A DNA stretch of 9,310 nt. Origin: Bacteroidaceae bacterium. Its GTDB lineage: Bacteria > Bacteroidota > Bacteroidia > Bacteroidales > Bacteroidaceae. The position numbers were made by a program, and so were the translations under genes. The stretch is taken from positions 1 to 9,310 of the forward strand of contig JAQWAN010000059.1 in the NCBI GenBank assembly GCA_028707655.1, written 5' to 3'. The notes below the pieces were generated by a model. The model saw nothing but the letters and a program-made list of their open reading frames with translations. It was not told the origin of the DNA and searched no databases. Below, piece by piece: positions 1 to 6,753 of the stretch (position 1 is the stretch's first letter; every line of letters starts with the position of its first letter).

Positions 1-2282
1 CCCTCCTTATTGGTCAAGAGGGAAGAATGCATTTTGTAGGTATAAGATAAAGCATCAATCTCCTCCTCGCCTGTGGTAAACAGATAGATATTCCCCTCGG
101 TATCCCCCATCGATGGAAAAGTAGACAACTGTATCAACGTACTACTCTTGGCATCGTAAGTAGAGCGTATCCAATTCACATCTTTAGAAAAACAAAGATA
201 ACTATGTGGAGGGAAAACACGTGGGCAACTACTCAACGCAATTCCCTTGGTGTAGATGCCCTCTTCCTTTTTGGTAGAGAAGAACAAATGATGCAAAGCA
301 ATATATTTATCCGTTGTATTATAGAGCTCAATATAATCGCTGCCCCCTGAAGGCGGATTAAATAAAATTTCATTCAATAACACCTCTCCAGGTAATGCCT
401 CCTGCTCCAAACCGATAGAGAAACAGGTTTCTCCCCCCAGTTCTCCACCAGCCAGGTCTCTAAGATGCAACAGATGCAATTCAACTGCAGTAGCAGGAGC
501 CACCTTTTCAGATAAGAGCAACTGCACCTCTTGACACATCGGATAGACAGCCGAAGCTTTCGTCACCACTAAATGCCCAGTAGAAAAGAGATAAGCATCA
601 CAACGCTCCAACGAAACAGGATCCATAGGCTGCGAGAAAAAAAGCGATAAGGTATCAGGAGCAGATAAATAGAGGTAGGTCACCTCCGCTTGTGTAGTAG
701 CATCGCATACACCATACACAGCATTCTGTTTACCAGGTGTAGCTCCCTCAGGAGCGGTCGATCCACACCAATTCTCCTTGCTGCCAGAAAGATTATGCAG
801 ATCGATACACTCTAAGGAGAACCCACCTTTTGACTTAAACAAGTCGCCATACCAATCCTCTTGATAATGCACCCAAGCAATCACCTGCTCTTGTGCATCC
901 TTCAGACTAAGCATCTTGCCAGCATTAGCCAATACAGGAAAAGAGGGAAGCGCCAGAGGTGTACAATCGGTATCCTTCCATTTCTCCGCCCACTTTTCGT
1001 GGCAGAGCACCACATATTGATGCGAAGGCAATAGAAAAGTAGGAATAGTATACGACTTATCGGCATAACAAAATTGCCAATCCGTCAAATCGATAGCCTC
1101 ATCCGATCGATTATATAGCTCCACAAATTCCACTGCAGGATAATCGACCATTCCCTTTGGATTAGCCATAATCTCACTAAAGACAACCGCCCCGAAGGGT
1201 ATGTTTTGCAGTTGAGCATCGTGGTAGACAAACTCCACCCACGACTCCTCCATACTATTTCCCGCAACATCTTGTACCTTTTGTAAATGCAGCGAATAGC
1301 GTTTTCCCTGTTCAAAAGAGATGGCATACGAAAGTTCCAACCCACATTTATCGGCTGTGCGCACACATTTTGTAGGTAGATAATGCTCCTCCAATATAAA
1401 AGAACCCTCCTTACTACTAACGGGCTCATCAAAAAGCACACGAACAGTAGCATTAGATGTAGGAACAATTTGTACTATATTAGGCGGTTCATGGTCCGAT
1501 GGGTCAATAATATCTGGTGTGTCCGGTTCTGTAGGCGTATCTGGATCCGTAGAATCGTCAGGGTCATTGCTGTTTGGATCCTCGGGCTGCTCCGTATCCT
1601 GACCAAGCGCCTCCAAATCAATATCCGGTCTATCCGTAAGTGGCGCCACCCAGAGATTATCCAATACAAACTTACTGCATCTACTAGCCGTATAGGTACA
1701 GCAAATCCCCAAGTTAGTGGTTGCACACATAACGCTATTTTCTTGTATAGATCCAAGTTTTGTAAAAGAAGTCGCATCTATTTGTCGATAGAAGAGATAC
1801 CATTTCTGGTGATAACGAATCACGCGTAAGCGGAAATAAGAACTCGTAGCATCGAGCAATCGTTCTTGATTAGTAAGTGGAAGCACCTCTATCGATCCGT
1901 CCACTATTTTACAGAATTGAATTTGATCGTTGTTGGCCCCTAAGCGGAGAAAATAGCCATTTTGCGTCTGTTGTAAATCTTGTTGGTCCGACAGCAGATA
2001 AAAATCAGCAAAATTATGCGAAGAGGGATTAAATTTTAGTCCTATATCAACCTCCCACACCGCATTATCAGTCAGATAAGAGGAGGTAGAAAGCGCACTT
2101 TGAGCCGCTTTAGCTCGTTTATCACTTAGCTGTAAACAACTCCAACGATTCACTATAAAATTTAATTTATCCCCCGTCCATGTGGGGTTTGTCAAGAACT
2201 CGCCGTCTTCAAAATCGTCCTTTACTTGGGCAAAACAGGAAATAGTGAGTAGGACAAGTAAAATAAGTGTAATTTTTCTCAT
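1..2282 (-). CDS. Secreted lamin-tail-domain / Ig-like surface protein (C-terminus beyond window)
   Basis: An uninterrupted minus-strand frame begins at ATG 2282-2280 and is still open at position 1 (760 complete codons), so the C-terminus is missing. Residues 1-18 form a signal peptide (MRKITLILLVLLTISCFA, then QV). A Cys at 16 could be a loose lipobox, but cleavage after CFA looks more natural. Residues 22-215 (DDFEDGEF...NPTW...) resemble the concanavalin-like N-terminal module of Bacteroidota lamin-tail proteins. Residues 226-267 are an Asp/Pro/Thr/Glu-rich linker. Residues 268-352 and 531-622 look like SbsA-type Ig-like modules. Residues 362-475 (VVFSEIMANP...EFVELYNRSDEAIDLTDW) and 630-760 (VLLNEILFNPP...DYIELYN) are two lamin-tail domains. 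The protein is probably exported or displayed on the cell surface. A secretion-system sorting tail would lie outside the window, so type IX secretion cannot be judged. The exact role is unknown. The domain calls come from motif reading only. Confidence 0.85.
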   Translation of the reverse strand, partial: MRKITLILLVLLTISCFAQVKDDFEDGEFLTNPTWTGDKLNFIVNRWSCLQLSDKRAKAAQSALSTSSYLTDNAVWEVDIGLKFNPSSHNFADFYLLSDQQDLQQTQNGYFLRLGANNDQIQFCKIVDGSIEVLPLTNQERLLDATSSYFRLRVIRYHQKWYLFYRQIDATSFTKLGSIQENSVMCATTNLGICCTYTASRCSKFVLDNLWVAPLTDRPDIDLEALGQDTEQPEDPNSNDPDDSTDPDTPTEPDTPDIIDPSDHEPPNIVQIVPTSNATVRVLFDEPVSSKEGSFILEEHYLPTKCVRTADKCGLELSYAISFEQGKRYSLHLQKVQDVAGNSMEESWVEFVYHDAQLQNIPFGAVVFSEIMANPKGMVDYPAVEFVELYNRSDEAIDLTDWQFCYADKSYTIPTFLLPSHQYVVLCHEKWAEKWKDTDCTPLALPSFPVLANAGKMLSLKDAQEQVIAWVHYQEDWYGDLFKSKGGFSLECIDLHNLSGSKENWCGSTAPEGATPGKQNAVYGVCDATTQAEVTYLYLSAPDTLSLFFSQPMDPVSLERCDAYLFSTGHLVVTKASAVYPMCQEVQLLLSEKVAPATAVELHLLHLRDLAGGELGGETCFSIGLEQEALPGEVLLNEILFNPPSGGSDYIELYNTTDKYIALHHLFFSTKKEEGIYTKGIALSSCPRVFPPHSYLCFSKDVNWIRSTYDAKSSTLIQLSTFPSMGDTEGNIYLFTTGEEEIDALSYTYKMHSSLLTNKE

Positions 2283-2312
2283 AAAACAGGTCGATTGTAT
2301 TACATTTTATTC

Positions 2313-2320
2313 TAAATTTG
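2313..2320 (+). promoter_or_regulatory. Possible -7 element of the asd promoter
   Basis: TAAATTTG fits the Bacteroides -7 consensus TAnnTTTG and lies about 69 bases before the asd start codon, inside the 106-base divergent gap to the lamin-tail gene. No good TTTG is found at the expected 19-21 base distance. ATTG at 2294-2297 is only 15 bases upstream. The call is therefore weak. No consensus promoter was seen for the divergent minus-strand gene. Confidence 0.3.
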
Positions 2321-2388
2321 CACAAATACACAGCATAGTGTAAAGATACGGAATTTATGCATTATTAACAAAGAAACGAAAGAAAAAG

Positions 2389-3396
2389 ATGAAAGTAGCA
2401 ATTGTTGGTGCTAGCGGCGCAGTAGGTCAGGAATTCTTACGCGTATTAGCCGAGAGAAATTTCCCCATTGATTCCTTGTATTTATTTGGTTCCTCACGTA
2501 GTGCAGGGACAAAGTATACATTTAAAGGCAAAGAAATAACAGTCAAAGAGCTCAAACACAACGACGATTTTAAAGGAATTGACCTAGCGTTTACCTCCGC
2601 AGGCGGTGGCACCTCGGTAGCATTTGCAGAGACTATCACGAAACACGGCACCCTAATGATTGACAACTCTAGCGCCTTCCGCATGGAGAATGATATTCCA
2701 TTGGTGGTTCCCGAGGTAAACGCATCCGATGCAAAAAAACATCCTCGTGGCATCATAGCCAATCCCAACTGTACCACCATACAAATGGTAGTAGCTCTAC
2801 AAGCTATTGAAAATCTTTCGCATATTAAACGTGTGCACGTAGCCACCTATCAAGCCGCTAGTGGTGCTGGTGCAGCAGCTATGCAGGAACTTTATGACCA
2901 ATCTAAACAGGTCTTGGCTAACGAGCCCGTTGTAGTAAATAAGTTTGCCTATCAATTAGCTTTCAACTTGATTCCTCAGGTAGACAGTTTCACCGATAAT
3001 GGATACACCAAAGAGGAGATGAAGATGTTTAATGAGACCCAAAAGATAATGCATTCAGATGTAAAGACAAGTGCCACCTGTGTACGTGTACCTGCGCTAC
3101 GCTCCCATTCAGAGAGCATTTGGGTAGAGACAGAGCGACCAATAGAGATAGCAGAGGCCCGTGCCTCCTTTGAGAAGAGTCCAGGTTTAACCGTTATGGA
3201 CAATCCAGCCAAGCAAGAATATCCTATGCCACTTTATCTAGCAGGAAAAGATGATGTTTATGTAGGACGTCTTCGTAAAGACCTTACCAACGAGAATGGT
3301 CTCTCTTTCTGGCTAGTAGGCGATCAAATAAAAAAAGGAGCAGCATTAAATGCTGTTCAGATAGCAGAATACCTTATTCAAGAAAAGGAACTTTAG
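2389..3396 (+). CDS. asd: Aspartate-semialdehyde dehydrogenase
   Basis: The product reduces L-aspartyl-4-phosphate to L-aspartate-4-semialdehyde with NADPH. This is the second step of the aspartate pathway leading to lysine/diaminopimelate, threonine and methionine, and it acts in the cytoplasm. The 335 residues match the usual family length of about 330-340. The N-terminal Rossmann motif is VGASGAVGQEF (6-16). The catalytic cysteine is C128 in NPNCTT. The conserved TYQAASGAG (153-161) carries Q155. The catalytic histidine is H240 in RVPALRSHS. The C-terminal VGRLRKD and LVGDQIKKGAALNAVQIAEYL stretches are also typical. The ATG at 2389 is preceded by an A-rich leader without a clear Shine-Dalgarno site, normal for this phylum. 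The gene stands alone on plus and ends at a strong terminator. Nothing unusual was seen. Confidence 0.97.
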   Translation: MKVAIVGASGAVGQEFLRVLAERNFPIDSLYLFGSSRSAGTKYTFKGKEITVKELKHNDDFKGIDLAFTSAGGGTSVAFAETITKHGTLMIDNSSAFRMENDIPLVVPEVNASDAKKHPRGIIANPNCTTIQMVVALQAIENLSHIKRVHVATYQAASGAGAAAMQELYDQSKQVLANEPVVVNKFAYQLAFNLIPQVDSFTDNGYTKEEMKMFNETQKIMHSDVKTSATCVRVPALRSHSESIWVETERPIEIAEARASFEKSPGLTVMDNPAKQEYPMPLYLAGKDDVYVGRLRKDLTNENGLSFWLVGDQIKKGAALNAVQIAEYLIQEKEL

Positions 3397-3420
3397 CTAA
3401 TACAGATCAATAATCGTCAG

Positions 3421-3458
3421 AAGCGTACTAAGTGTAACTACTTAGTGCGCTTTTTTTT
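3421..3458 (+). terminator. Rho-independent terminator of asd
   Basis: A 13-bp stem (3421-3433 pairing with 3440-3452, one G-U pair) with a 6-base loop runs into eight T residues (3451-3458), starting 25 bases after the asd stop codon. On the opposite strand the stem is not followed by a T run, so it should stop plus-strand transcription mainly. It sits between the converging asd and MBOAT genes. Confidence 0.9.
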
Positions 3459-3468
3459 GGAGCATCCG

Positions 3469-4947
3469 TTAGAACTGATAATATAAGAAAGGCTGTACAT
3501 TACTCGTTTGTAACTGTACCACAGTCTGTATAACAACTGTAAACAGCACCAGTTTCACCCACCAAGGTGCAGCAATAAACCACTCTTGCATACGCGCATA
3601 CCAACGAGGAGAAATAGCCACACTACCCAAGAAAGCTGCTACAAACGCTATACTCCAGCCTAAACGCACCGTAACAAAGACGGGTAAATAAGCCCAATCC
3701 ACCTGCGTAAACATACGGGTAAACACCTCTCCACAAATCTCCATAGAAGTACAGCGGAAGAACACCCAAGTAACTAACACAAACAGGTAAAAGACCATCC
3801 ACGTCATTAGTTTTACCACCCATGTGTTGGGTAATCTATTGAGCCAAGGTAGCGACATCTTATGCAGCACCAAGCCAGCCCCATGCAGGGCGCCCCAACA
3901 GACAAACATCCACGATGCGCCATGCCATAAGCCACCTATAAGCATCGTAACCATGTTGTTTAGGTATTGTCTATTCTTTCCTTTTCGGTTACCACCCAAG
4001 GGGATATAGATATAATCGCGCAACCAGGTAGACAGTGAGATATGCCATCTACGCCAGAAATCGGTTAGATTGGTAGCCCGATAAGGGAATCGAAAGTTCT
4101 CCCCCAAATCGAAGCCCAACAAGGCCCCAAGTCCGATGGCAATATCACTATATCCCGAGAAATCGAGATAGATCTGCATAGAATAGCCCATCGCACCCAT
4201 CAACACTTCAAAACCACTATATTGCGTGGGTGTATCTAACGCAAGGTTATTAAATTGAGCCAAATAATCGGCTAGCATCACTTTTTTTAGTAATCCCAAG
4301 ATAATGAGCCAAAGACCGAGATAAAGCATCCTATTGATAGGAGCAGGACGCTCCTTTAGCTGAGGAAAGAAATGAGGTGCTCTTACAATCGGTCCCGACA
4401 GAATAAGCGGAAAGAAAGTAAGGTAAAACAAATAGGGTAAAAAAGCCGTAGAAGCTTCCATCCGTTTCTTGTAAACATCTACTATATAACTAATACTTTG
4501 GAACGTATAGAAAGAGATACCTACGGGTAAGAATATTTTTCCAAATGCAAAATTAGTACCCAGCAATGTGTTAAACGAATCCGCAAAAAAGCCAGCATAT
4601 TTAAAATAGCCCAGCACCCCAATGTTGATGGAGACAGCCACTAGCATTAAGATCTTTCGTTTGCGCTGATCGGCTGTTTGCTTCATCTGTAAAGCAATCC
4701 ACCACCCCATCACAGCGGTAGCCACTAACAGCAGTACCAGAACACCATTCGTTTTGTAATAAAAGAAAAGATTAAAAAGTACCACATAGGGTAACATCCA
4801 TCTATTCTTTTTGTAGATCATGGCATATCCAGCTAAGAAAAGGATAAAGAGCAACCAAAACGCACCCGAGAAAAAGAGGAGTGGTTCGCCAGGTTGGTGT
4901 CCTAAAAAATGAACAATAGCGGAATAGATTGATTGTAAAATATCCAT
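3469..4947 (-). CDS. MBOAT-family membrane-bound O-acyltransferase (AlgI/DltB-like)
   Basis: A 492-residue polytopic membrane protein with many hydrophobic segments throughout. Family motifs are clear: PVGISFYTFQSISYIVDVYK (141-160), YLDFSGYSDIAIG (260-272), FWRRWHISLSTWLRDYIYIP (298-317, H302) and GGLWHGASW (338-346). The last holds the expected catalytic histidine H342. It ends in PFLYYQF, like other bacterial AlgI-type proteins. MBOAT proteins of this group move acyl groups, usually acetyl, across the membrane to a glycan or cell-envelope acceptor. The SGNH-like gene lies just upstream on the same strand with a 29-base gap, so the two probably form an operon in which the SGNH protein is the periplasmic partner. 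The acceptor cannot be read from the sequence, and no polysaccharide synthesis genes are adjacent. The start is the only well-placed ATG before the first membrane segment. Confidence 0.93.
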   Translation of the reverse strand: MDILQSIYSAIVHFLGHQPGEPLLFFSGAFWLLFILFLAGYAMIYKKNRWMLPYVVLFNLFFYYKTNGVLVLLLVATAVMGWWIALQMKQTADQRKRKILMLVAVSINIGVLGYFKYAGFFADSFNTLLGTNFAFGKIFLPVGISFYTFQSISYIVDVYKKRMEASTAFLPYLFYLTFFPLILSGPIVRAPHFFPQLKERPAPINRMLYLGLWLIILGLLKKVMLADYLAQFNNLALDTPTQYSGFEVLMGAMGYSMQIYLDFSGYSDIAIGLGALLGFDLGENFRFPYRATNLTDFWRRWHISLSTWLRDYIYIPLGGNRKGKNRQYLNNMVTMLIGGLWHGASWMFVCWGALHGAGLVLHKMSLPWLNRLPNTWVVKLMTWMVFYLFVLVTWVFFRCTSMEICGEVFTRMFTQVDWAYLPVFVTVRLGWSIAFVAAFLGSVAISPRWYARMQEWFIAAPWWVKLVLFTVVIQTVVQLQTSNVQPFLYYQF

Positions 4948-4976
4948 AGGTGTAAAATAAAGTATTTATAAAAAAA

Positions 4977-5789
4977 CTATCGCAACGGTTGTAGCACAGC
5001 CGTATGTCCAGCCTTTTTAGCTGTCTGGGGTAGATGCATACGAATAGGATAGCGACTCTTTGTTTCCATCCATACCGCTACACTATCCATCCACTCCGCA
5101 GCCGATGAAAAAGTGGGATGCACATGGTCGCTTCCGCGTCTAAAGGAGAGTCTCTCCGAATTAAAATAGCGATCTTCTCCCGCATATTTACGAAAGAGAT
5201 CGCAGATACCCGTGTCTTTTTTCCAGTTAGGAGGTCCAATCCACACATAAGGCAAATCGCCAATGCGGGAAAGAATATTTTTAATATATTTTTCTCGTTT
5301 AGCCAAGTCTCTTACAAAAAGCTCGTTACCACCCAGTGTAATCATAATAAAAGTTGGTTTCTCTTTGCGTAAGAAGTGCTCTAGTGTATCACTCTGTGCC
5401 CACCATTTAGTAGAAGAGCTATACCATATCACATTAAGTAGGTCGTGGTTATTTTCCTTAGCGTATTGACGCATCCTGCGAGAGAGTCCCTCCACCATTG
5501 AATCGCCAAAGAACAAAATACGCTGCGCCGTAGTATCCATCACCACCTGTTTCACCGTATCTTTTAATAACGAGTCGGCAGCAACACTATCCACCTTAAA
5601 AGAATCGACATCAATTGTCTTTTCTAGATACATGGTAAGCGATTCCTTAATAGCCGTCTTTTCTAAAACAACGCCACCAATCTGCACCTCACGTTCCACA
5701 AACGAATAGAGTGTGAGTAGGCACAACGGCAATGTTAACAAAAGAAGTACCCGTAGATAAGCATATCTATCTTTATTTATATTCATCAT
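4977..5789 (-). CDS. Membrane-anchored SGNH-hydrolase-like protein, probable acetyl-transfer partner of the MBOAT protein
   Basis: The protein has 270 residues. Residues 10-30 (hydrophobic, after a short basic N-terminus) form a signal anchor that places the rest in the periplasm. Residues 31-88 are a polar spacer. The SGNH/GDSL fold follows, with block I ILFFGDSMVEGL (91-102, nucleophile S97), block III TLGGNE (151-156, N155) and block V DHVHPT (221-226, with D221 and H224 as the expected Asp/His pair). All catalytic positions are therefore present. It precedes the MBOAT gene by 29 bases on the same strand. In known systems such pairs (for example AlgJ/AlgX-type proteins with AlgI) acetylate exported polysaccharides, with the SGNH protein taking the acetyl group from the MBOAT protein. 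A deacetylase role is the main alternative. Two ATG codons in a row (5789 and 5786) leave the first residue open. No consensus promoter was seen upstream. Confidence 0.88.
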   Translation of the reverse strand: MMNINKDRYAYLRVLLLLTLPLCLLTLYSFVEREVQIGGVVLEKTAIKESLTMYLEKTIDVDSFKVDSVAADSLLKDTVKQVVMDTTAQRILFFGDSMVEGLSRRMRQYAKENNHDLLNVIWYSSSTKWWAQSDTLEHFLRKEKPTFIMITLGGNELFVRDLAKREKYIKNILSRIGDLPYVWIGPPNWKKDTGICDLFRKYAGEDRYFNSERLSFRRGSDHVHPTFSSAAEWMDSVAVWMETKSRYPIRMHLPQTAKKAGHTAVLQPLR

Positions 5790-5830
5790 AGTTTTCGAAA
5801 CAGGGAATTTGGATTAATAAACCATAGAAA

Positions 5831-5857
5831 AGGGGGTGTTGCAAAAAAACATCCCCT
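5831..5857 (-). terminator. Probable terminator of tRNA-Pro
   Basis: Inverted repeat 5831-5840 / 5848-5857 (AGGGGGTGTT against AACATCCCCT, one imperfect pair on the minus strand) with a 7-base loop. It lies just after the 3' end of tRNA-Pro on the minus strand and is followed by a short T-rich tail (TTTCT). The short tail makes it weaker than the other terminators here, and some readthrough toward the SGNH gene is possible. Confidence 0.55.
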
Positions 5858-5860
5858 CAG

Positions 5861-5933
5861 TCGGAATGGGGCGATTCGAACGCCCGACCCCTACGTCCCG
5901 AACGTAGTACGCTACCAACTGCGCTACATTCCG
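5861..5933 (-). tRNA. tRNA-Pro (anticodon CGG)
   Basis: The minus strand folds into a complete 73-base cloverleaf. The acceptor stem is CGGAATG/CATTCCG with discriminator A at 5861. The D stem is GCGC/GCGT, and the anticodon stem CTACG/CGTAG encloses loop TTCGGGA. The T arm is GGGCG TTCGAAT CGCCC. The anticodon CGG with G at position 37 gives proline, and the C1-G72 pair fits tRNA-Pro. No CCA is encoded. It is divergent from tRNA-Phe. Confidence 0.95.
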
Positions 5934-5948
5934 TACAATAACTGTTCA

Positions 5949-5980
5949 CAAAATTATGTTTTTTTTTCGACAATGGGAAA
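5949..5980 (-). promoter_or_regulatory. Bacteroides-type promoter of tRNA-Pro
   Basis: Read on minus, TAATTTTG (5956-5949) matches the -7 consensus TAnnTTTG exactly. TTTC (5980-5977) lies 20 bases upstream and is one base off the -33 TTTG. The position, 16 bases before the tRNA, is right. Confidence 0.65.
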
Positions 5981-6005
5981 AGTAATAGAAAAAAAGAGAG
6001 AAATA

Positions 6006-6036
6006 TTTGTGAAATAAAAAAAAGTAACTACCTTTG
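6006..6036 (+). promoter_or_regulatory. Consensus Bacteroides sigma-A promoter of tRNA-Phe
   Basis: TTTG at 6006-6009, a 19-base spacer and TACCTTTG at 6029-6036 give a perfect match to the Bacteroides TTTG-N19-TAnnTTTG promoter. It ends 16 bases before tRNA-Phe. This is the strongest phylum marker in the window. Confidence 0.85.
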
Positions 6037-6052
6037 CAATCGCAATTCAAAA

Positions 6053-6125
6053 GGTGCCATAGCTCAGTTGGTAGAGCATAGGACTGAAAATCCTTGTGTC
6101 CCCGGTTCGATTCCTGGTGGCACCA
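6053..6125 (+). tRNA. tRNA-Phe (anticodon GAA)
   Basis: A complete 73-base cloverleaf. The acceptor stem is GGTGCCA/TGGCACC with discriminator A at 6125. The D stem is GCTC/GAGC, and the anticodon arm is TAGGA with loop CTGAAAA then TCCTT. The T arm is CCCGG TTCGATT CCTGG. The anticodon is GAA. No CCA is encoded (CTTTT follows). It has its own promoter and terminator, and is the last clear core-chromosome gene before the AT-rich acquired region. Confidence 0.96.
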
Positions 6126-6142
6126 CTTTTAAAGAGCAAGCG

Positions 6143-6180
6143 AAAATCCCTGATAACCACAAGTTGTCAGGGATTTTTTT
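6143..6180 (+). terminator. Rho-independent terminator of tRNA-Phe
   Basis: A long stem (6143-6157 with 6163-6177, one G-U pair) closes a 5-base loop and ends in a run of seven T (6174-6180). It starts 18 bases after the tRNA 3' end. Confidence 0.9.
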
Positions 6181-6306
6181 GTGTATATGTGATCGGAGAA
6201 AACGTACTTCACCCTAATCTAGGGCACATAACGTAAAAAGTATAACAAGGACTTCCTATCGAAAACTTTAGAAAACTTATATCTTATACAGACAACCAAG
6301 ACTACA

Positions 6307-6338
6307 AGCCTACAAGCAGAATTGTCTGTTTGTAGGCT
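6307..6338. repeat. Perfect 14-bp inverted repeat (hairpin)
   Basis: AGCCTACAAGCAGA (6307-6320) and TCTGTTTGTAGGCT (6325-6338) pair over 14 positions with one G-U, around a 4-base loop ATTG. Neither strand has a T run after it, so a standard terminator is unlikely. CTACAAGC is repeated directly twice at 6302-6317. Function unknown. Confidence 0.6.
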
Positions 6339-6465
6339 CAATAAGGCTAATACTAAATTCCAATTTCTGCATCTGGCAAGGTGTGTCTTTGTCCGACAAA
6401 CTCCGTTTATACACCAAAGAACCTTGCCCCCGTAAGGGGAAAAGAATTCCTCCAAAGTCGGAAGT

Positions 6466-6594
6466 TTAATAGAAAAATAAGATATAATATAACGGAGAAA
6501 CGCAAGGAGAAATCACTCTTTTTCTATAATATTCTCTTAATAAAGGTATATTCTGTATGTTATATATATCATATTTTTTAAACCAAGAACTCAT
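6466..6594 (-). CDS. Doubtful 42-residue ORF
   Basis: ATG at 6594-6592 opens a 42-residue AT-rich frame (MSSWFKKYDIYNIQ...) ending in TAA at 6466. Its start lies 32 bases inside the boundary at 6627/6628, the same distance as the start of the fusion gene from its own boundary. That is the only point in its favour. There is no recognisable family, and high A+T makes chance a good explanation. Confidence 0.12.
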   Translation of the reverse strand: MSSWFKKYDIYNIQNIPLLREYYRKRVISPCVSPLYYILFFY

Positions 6595-6621
6595 ATTTTT
6601 AAATGTTGTTTTATTTATTTC

Positions 6622-6753
6622 CCATAACGTTGAGTGTATGGTGTCGTGCGGGATTACGAAGGAAAAACCTATCAGTTTACACCGACTTTTTTACGAGCCA
6701 CAAACGCTCGAAAACCTCTGAAACCCGCATGCACTATACACATTGTTGTGCGG
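6622..6753 (-). other. attC-like recombination site B (3' end of the fusion-gene cassette)
   Basis: Seen: on minus the element starts with CCGCACAAC (6753-6745) and ends CAACGTTATGGG (to 6622). Between them are stem arms 6724-6741 and 6634-6652 that pair over 18 positions with two G-U pairs and one bulged T (6644) on the plus strand, closing a 71-base loop. The loop has a further CGAGC/GCTCG hairpin (6694-6698/6706-6710). Known: integron attC sites have this layout, AAC at the left core, GTT at the right core, conserved pairing rather than conserved sequence, extrahelical bases, and sizes of about 57-141 bp. Inference: recombination would fall between G6628 and T6627. The fusion gene's last codons and stop lie inside the element. 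Confidence 0.65.

Larger units (their letters stand above)
6181..6621. other. Gene-poor intergenic stretch with fold-back sequences
   Basis: No frame here gives a recognisable protein, and the longer open frames (about 66-78 codons) lack any familiar motif. Visible items are a 14-bp hairpin at 6307-6338 (listed separately), arms GGCAAGG (6375-6381) and CCTTGCC (6422-6428) with inner CTTTG/CAAAG, and a small CCCC-GTAA-GGGG hairpin at 6428-6439. There is also a direct repeat GAAAACTT near 6260-6277, and a very AT-rich tract at about 6470-6620. The junction between chromosome and acquired DNA probably lies here or at 6627. Confidence 0.6.

Noticed and set aside
1085..1777. Several open frames of 100-148 codons on both strands within the lamin-tail gene
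   Set aside because: They overlap a continuous 760-codon frame with a signal peptide and domain motifs, and their own translations show no family features.
3421..3458. asd terminator also serving the MBOAT gene from the other side
   Set aside because: On minus the stem is followed by CTGACG and not a T run, so a bidirectional role is not supported.
6053..6125. tRNA-Phe as the attachment site of an integrative element
   Set aside because: The tRNA is intact, and no second copy of its 3' end was seen in the rest of the window, so there is no direct-repeat evidence.
6225..6234. A CGTTATGTGC-like core on minus, resembling the GTT end of the attC-like sites
   Set aside because: No matching AAC core or long paired arms were found at the expected distance of about 130 bases, only a 6-bp partial pairing (GTATAA/TTATAC). 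It could be a decayed site, but that is not supportable.
6219..6455. Open frame of 78 codons on minus, and an overlapping 66-codon frame on plus (6381-6581)
   Set aside because: No recognisable motif. Composition looks random, and the frames run through inverted repeats. Neither has a convincing start context.
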